From the NCBI RefSeq assembly GCF_000001735.4, contig NC_003074.8, forward strand, positions 5,642,101 through 5,706,100: 64,000 nt of DNA, read 5' to 3'. The position numbers and the translations under genes are program-made. The notes below the pieces were generated by a model, which was given only the letters and a program-made list of their open reading frames with translations, searched no databases and was not told the origin of the DNA. Each line of letters begins with the position of its first letter. The first letter of the stretch is position 1. Positions 61,113 through 64,000 of the stretch are shown in pieces. The stretch is from Arabidopsis thaliana. Lineage: Eukaryota; Streptophyta; Magnoliopsida; Brassicales; Brassicaceae.

Positions 61113-62980
61113 ATGAATTCCAACTTCGGGAAGAGATCATCCGGATCGACCAATAGCTTTGATTTCGATCTGGGGCTTGGATCGAGCCAAGGTAGACCTC
61201 TGAATGGTCAGAAGAGCCAAACATCTTCTTATTCGAGCTCGAATTCGCAGCCGAGACCTGCGTGGCAGCCTGGTAAGCCGTCGTGGACGCATCAACCTGC
61301 ACCGAAGCAGAGTACGATCCGATCTGAGATCGGAAGTGGACCGACTTCAATGGTGGGTGATATTCATGGTAAGACGTGGGGGTCAGCTTCGGGATCGGGT
61401 TCGGGTATTGGGATTGTGAATAAGGATCCTAGTTTGTTTGGAGATTTGGTTGGTTCTGCGATAGGTCAAGGTAAATCTAGTAGAAACGTGCCGTTGAAGA
61501 ATGCACCGCCTGTTTCGGCTTCAGGTTCGAGTAAGAGTCCTTATTCTATGGGGAATTTGGGTGATTCGTTGCCTAAATCTGGTAATTCGATGAAAACTGG
61601 TGGTGGTATGGGTTATAGCAGTAATCCGAGTGGTTTTTCTGGTGGTTACACGAGCTCCGGTGGTTTTAATGCTAATCTTGGAGGTCCTTCAATGAAAAAT
61701 ATGGCTGGGGGCAATCTAAATGGGTCTGGTCTTCCTTCGAATAGTGATCCATTTGGTTCTTTGGTTGGTTTCGGATCAAAATCATCAGGAAGCAAACCAG
61801 GAAAGGTTAACAACAATGCACAGAATGATACTTTTGGGAATTTTCAAGGAGTGTCGAACCTTAACAGTGGCGGTTCTACGGGAACAACTACTCAAATCAA
61901 CGACTTTGGGGGTTTCCAGGCTTCGAAATCAAACACATTCTCATCAGGAGGTAGCTTCAATGCTTCAAACGTTGATTTTGGTGTGCAACCAAGTGGTCCA
62001 CAATCTTCGAGTGCAAACGATGATCCATTAGGAATGTTCTCTAATTCCAAACCCTCAGCTGCACCACCTACGCCACAGACCGAAGATTGGGGATTTGAAA
62101 GTTTTGACGGTGGGGCTGGTTCCACCACCGAGCTTGATGGTTTGCCACCGCCTCCACCGGGTGTATCAGCTACATCAGCTAAGAACAAGGGCATTGATAA
62201 CCAGAGACAAGGTCAGTATGCTGATGCCATAAAGTGGCTCTCTTGGGCTGTGATTCTTATGGATAGAGCTGGTGATGAAGCTGGATCAGCCGAGGTTCTT
62301 TCAACAAGGGCTTCGTGTTACAAAGAAGTTGGAGAGTATAAGAAAGCTGTAGCCGACTGCACAAAGGTATGTTAAGAAAGGCACATTTTTCTTTGGATGC
62401 ATCATGGACCATGGTTCATATCATTCTCATCTCAGATCCTTAGTTTACGAAGTCTCTAGTTGTATTGGAATCAGTTTAAGGACTCTTGATGAAATTGATA
62501 CTGATAAGAGTTTTCAGGTATATGAAACTTGACAATATGAGATTTAGGTTCTTATGGAATCTTAAGATAGATTACGAGTTAGAAATACTGTGCACGTATA
62601 GAAAGTTTTAGTGTCTTGCTTTGTAGGAAAATATACCACAACTAAACAGTTCTTGGGATCGCGTCATCGTAGCTAGTTGATTGGTTGTTATGCTCCATAG
62701 ATGGTTTCTTGTAGACTCAGAACAAAACCAACATCTTCGAAACTTGTTCTGATTGTCAGTTATGCTTCACAGATGTTTTTTGTTCACTTTGAAAACGTGA
62801 TTGCAGGTACTTGATCACGACAAGAAGAATGTGACCATTCTGGTTCAACGAGCACTGTTATACGAGAGCATGGAGAAATACAAACTCGGAGCTGAAGACC
62901 TAAGGATGGTTCTAAAGATTGATCCCGGGAATAGAATCGCTAGAAGTACTGTTCACCGCCTAACCAAAATGGCTGGTTGA
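61113..62980 (+). CDS. TPR protein with Gly/Ser-rich N-terminus and DPF-like motifs
   Basis: Two exons: 61113-62366 and 62807-62980. With the start MNSNFGKRSSGSTNSFDFDL the product is 475 residues. The same frame stays open to a Met at 60879 (553 residues), but MNSNFG has the more protein-like context. The first 350 residues are Gly/Ser/Asn-rich with spaced aromatic motifs: SDPFGSLVGFG, NDTFGNFQG, NDFGGFQ, DDPLGMF and DWGFESFDGG. The C-terminus is a TPR-like helical domain (QGQYADAIKWLSWAVILMDR, CYKEVGEYKKAVADCTKVLD, LYESMEKYKLGAEDLRMVLK). DPF and FxxF-type motifs are docking signals for clathrin adaptors in other proteins, so an endocytic or trafficking role is possible but inferred. I believe it is AT3G16760. 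Confidence 0.85.
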
Positions 62981-63683
62981 TCCTTCATATATACGGATAC
63001 TACTCAAAGAAAAAAAACAAAAAACCCTCAAATATCTATAATCCTTCACATTGCTTTGCTCAATACCGTTTCCTCTCTCATCCATGGACCATGCGTGTGT
63101 GTATTTTTTTTCTGAGATTTATTGGTTCGTCTATAATGCGGCAGCTTCTTGTAGTAAGTGGGTCATGAGTGTATTTTTTTGGATGGTGCATTTATATGTT
63201 GTTGATTTTCTTACACACTAATTTTTTTTGAGTTTATCATGAAATGTTTGATCATCGATGTCATATGAAATGCCAAAGATGACCGTAAATTTCGCATCGT
63301 AACTCGCAAAGATGAACCTTACTTTGAGACGCTGCCTGCGTGATGGACGTGAGACGCATAACGCATACTATTAAATTACCAGACGCTCGTGGACACAACA
63401 CTTCAATACCGAAAACTAAACTAATCACATTGTGATACGTTTTGTATTCAGAGAGCCAAAAAAAGGCTTACAATTTTGTCGTTATGTGGATTAGCCTTCA
63501 ATTTGTTGTAACCGTCATGTATCAAGGAACATAAAACTATTAGAATTATTATTCTAATATAAAGTAATTCATTTCACTCACACTTTATTACCATAAAACA
63601 TTTATTTTGCGCCTATAAAGGCATTTCAGCTCCACCGTAGGAAACTTTCTCTTGAAAGAAACCCACAGCAACAAACAGAGAAA
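62981..63683. other. Intergenic region, RAP2.3 promoter
   Basis: About 700 bp with the TPR gene 3' end, an ATGCCA-containing middle, and the RAP2.3 promoter. TATAAA is at 63614-63619, about 65 bp before the ATG. Confidence 0.6.
63614..63619 (+). promoter_or_regulatory. TATA box of RAP2.3
   Basis: GCGCCTATAAAGGC lies about 65 bp upstream of the RAP2.3 start codon, a normal distance for a short 5' leader. Confidence 0.75.
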
Positions 63684-64000
63684 ATGTGTGGCGGTGCTAT
63701 TATTTCCGATTATGCCCCTCTCGTCACCAAGGCCAAGGGCCGTAAACTCACGGCTGAGGAACTCTGGTCAGAGCTCGATGCTTCCGCCGCCGACGACTTC
63801 TGGGGTTTCTATTCCACCTCCAAACTCCATCCCACCAACCAAGGTATGTACTCTCCTATTAATCATAAACAAAAATACAAAATCATTCAAAAACACAAAC
63901 ATATAGTTTTTTCTAACCTTTTTAGCAAAAAGGTAAAATAATATTTCTGGAACTTACGGAAGATGATAAAAAAAAAATATTTGTGGTTTTGGTAATGTAA
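63684..64000 (+). CDS. RAP2.3: RAP2.3 / EBP, group VII ERF transcription factor, exon 1
   Basis: Partial gene. Exon 1 (63684-63843) encodes [20 protein letters not shown] through [10 protein letters not shown], then a GTATGT donor; the rest of the window is intron. MCGGAI is the conserved N-terminus of group VII ERFs. After Met removal, Cys2 is oxidised by plant cysteine oxidases and the protein is degraded through the PRT6 N-degron route when oxygen or nitric oxide is present. In hypoxia it is stable and activates anaerobic genes. The AP2/ERF DNA-binding domain lies in exon 2, outside the window. The sequence matches Arabidopsis RAP2.3/EBP (ERF72, AT3G16770). Confidence 0.95.

Overview
The window is plant nuclear DNA from Arabidopsis thaliana, or something extremely close to it. 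The evidence is AT-rich intergenic DNA, short GT-AG introns, TATAAATA promoters, and complete proteins I recognise as Arabidopsis products: RALF23, TOC120, kinesin-13A, TCTP1, PRL2, SWEET16, ATL2, the kleisin CAP-H2 and the start of RAP2.3. From memory this gene order is the chromosome 3 stretch around AT3G16565 to AT3G16770. I could not search to confirm it.

Layout. 1-575: 5' part of an AlaX-type alanyl-tRNA editing gene (minus). 2648-3064: RALF23. 4850-8956: two F-box genes, a decayed F-box piece cut off by a fold-back element, and an unrecognised broken frame. 9041-10620: a terminal-inverted-repeat element filled with tandem repeats, then a second tandem array. 10819-13570: a RING-bearing SNF2 ATPase gene whose frame looks broken in three places. 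14271-25161: a PPR gene, TOC120 and kinesin-13A, all minus. 27609-33006: TCTP1 and PRL2, divergent from a shared 0.4 kb promoter. 33230-40190: tandem duplicate of Ole e 1-like secreted protein genes including promoters and 3' ends. 41225-42136: decayed RPB5-like gene. 42463-44325: SWEET16 (minus). 45709-49935: FAH-family hydrolase, an Rf-like PPR gene, and a broken copy of the hydrolase 3' end. 50780-51694: ATL2. 53533-56763: CAP-H2 (minus). 57376-58551: F-box gene. 59045-59913: uncharacterised acidic-tailed protein (minus). 61113-62980: TPR protein with low-complexity N-terminus. 63684 to the edge: first exon of RAP2.3/EBP.

The genes are independent eukaryotic units, not an operon-like pathway. 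Four of them (RALF23, PRL2, SWEET16, FAH-family) have closest paralogues that, from memory, lie together in one chromosome 4 region (RALF33, PRL1, SWEET17, a second FAH gene). This marks the window as half of an ancient whole-genome-duplication block. The most informative non-gene signals are gene-fragment copies: an AlaX exon, an FAH 3' end, an F-box tail and the duplicated Ole e 1 locus. Others are a probable GC-AG intron, a 22-bp retroposon footprint with a perfect 15-bp target duplication, and a strong fold-back hairpin at a gene breakpoint. I saw no clearly new biological system.
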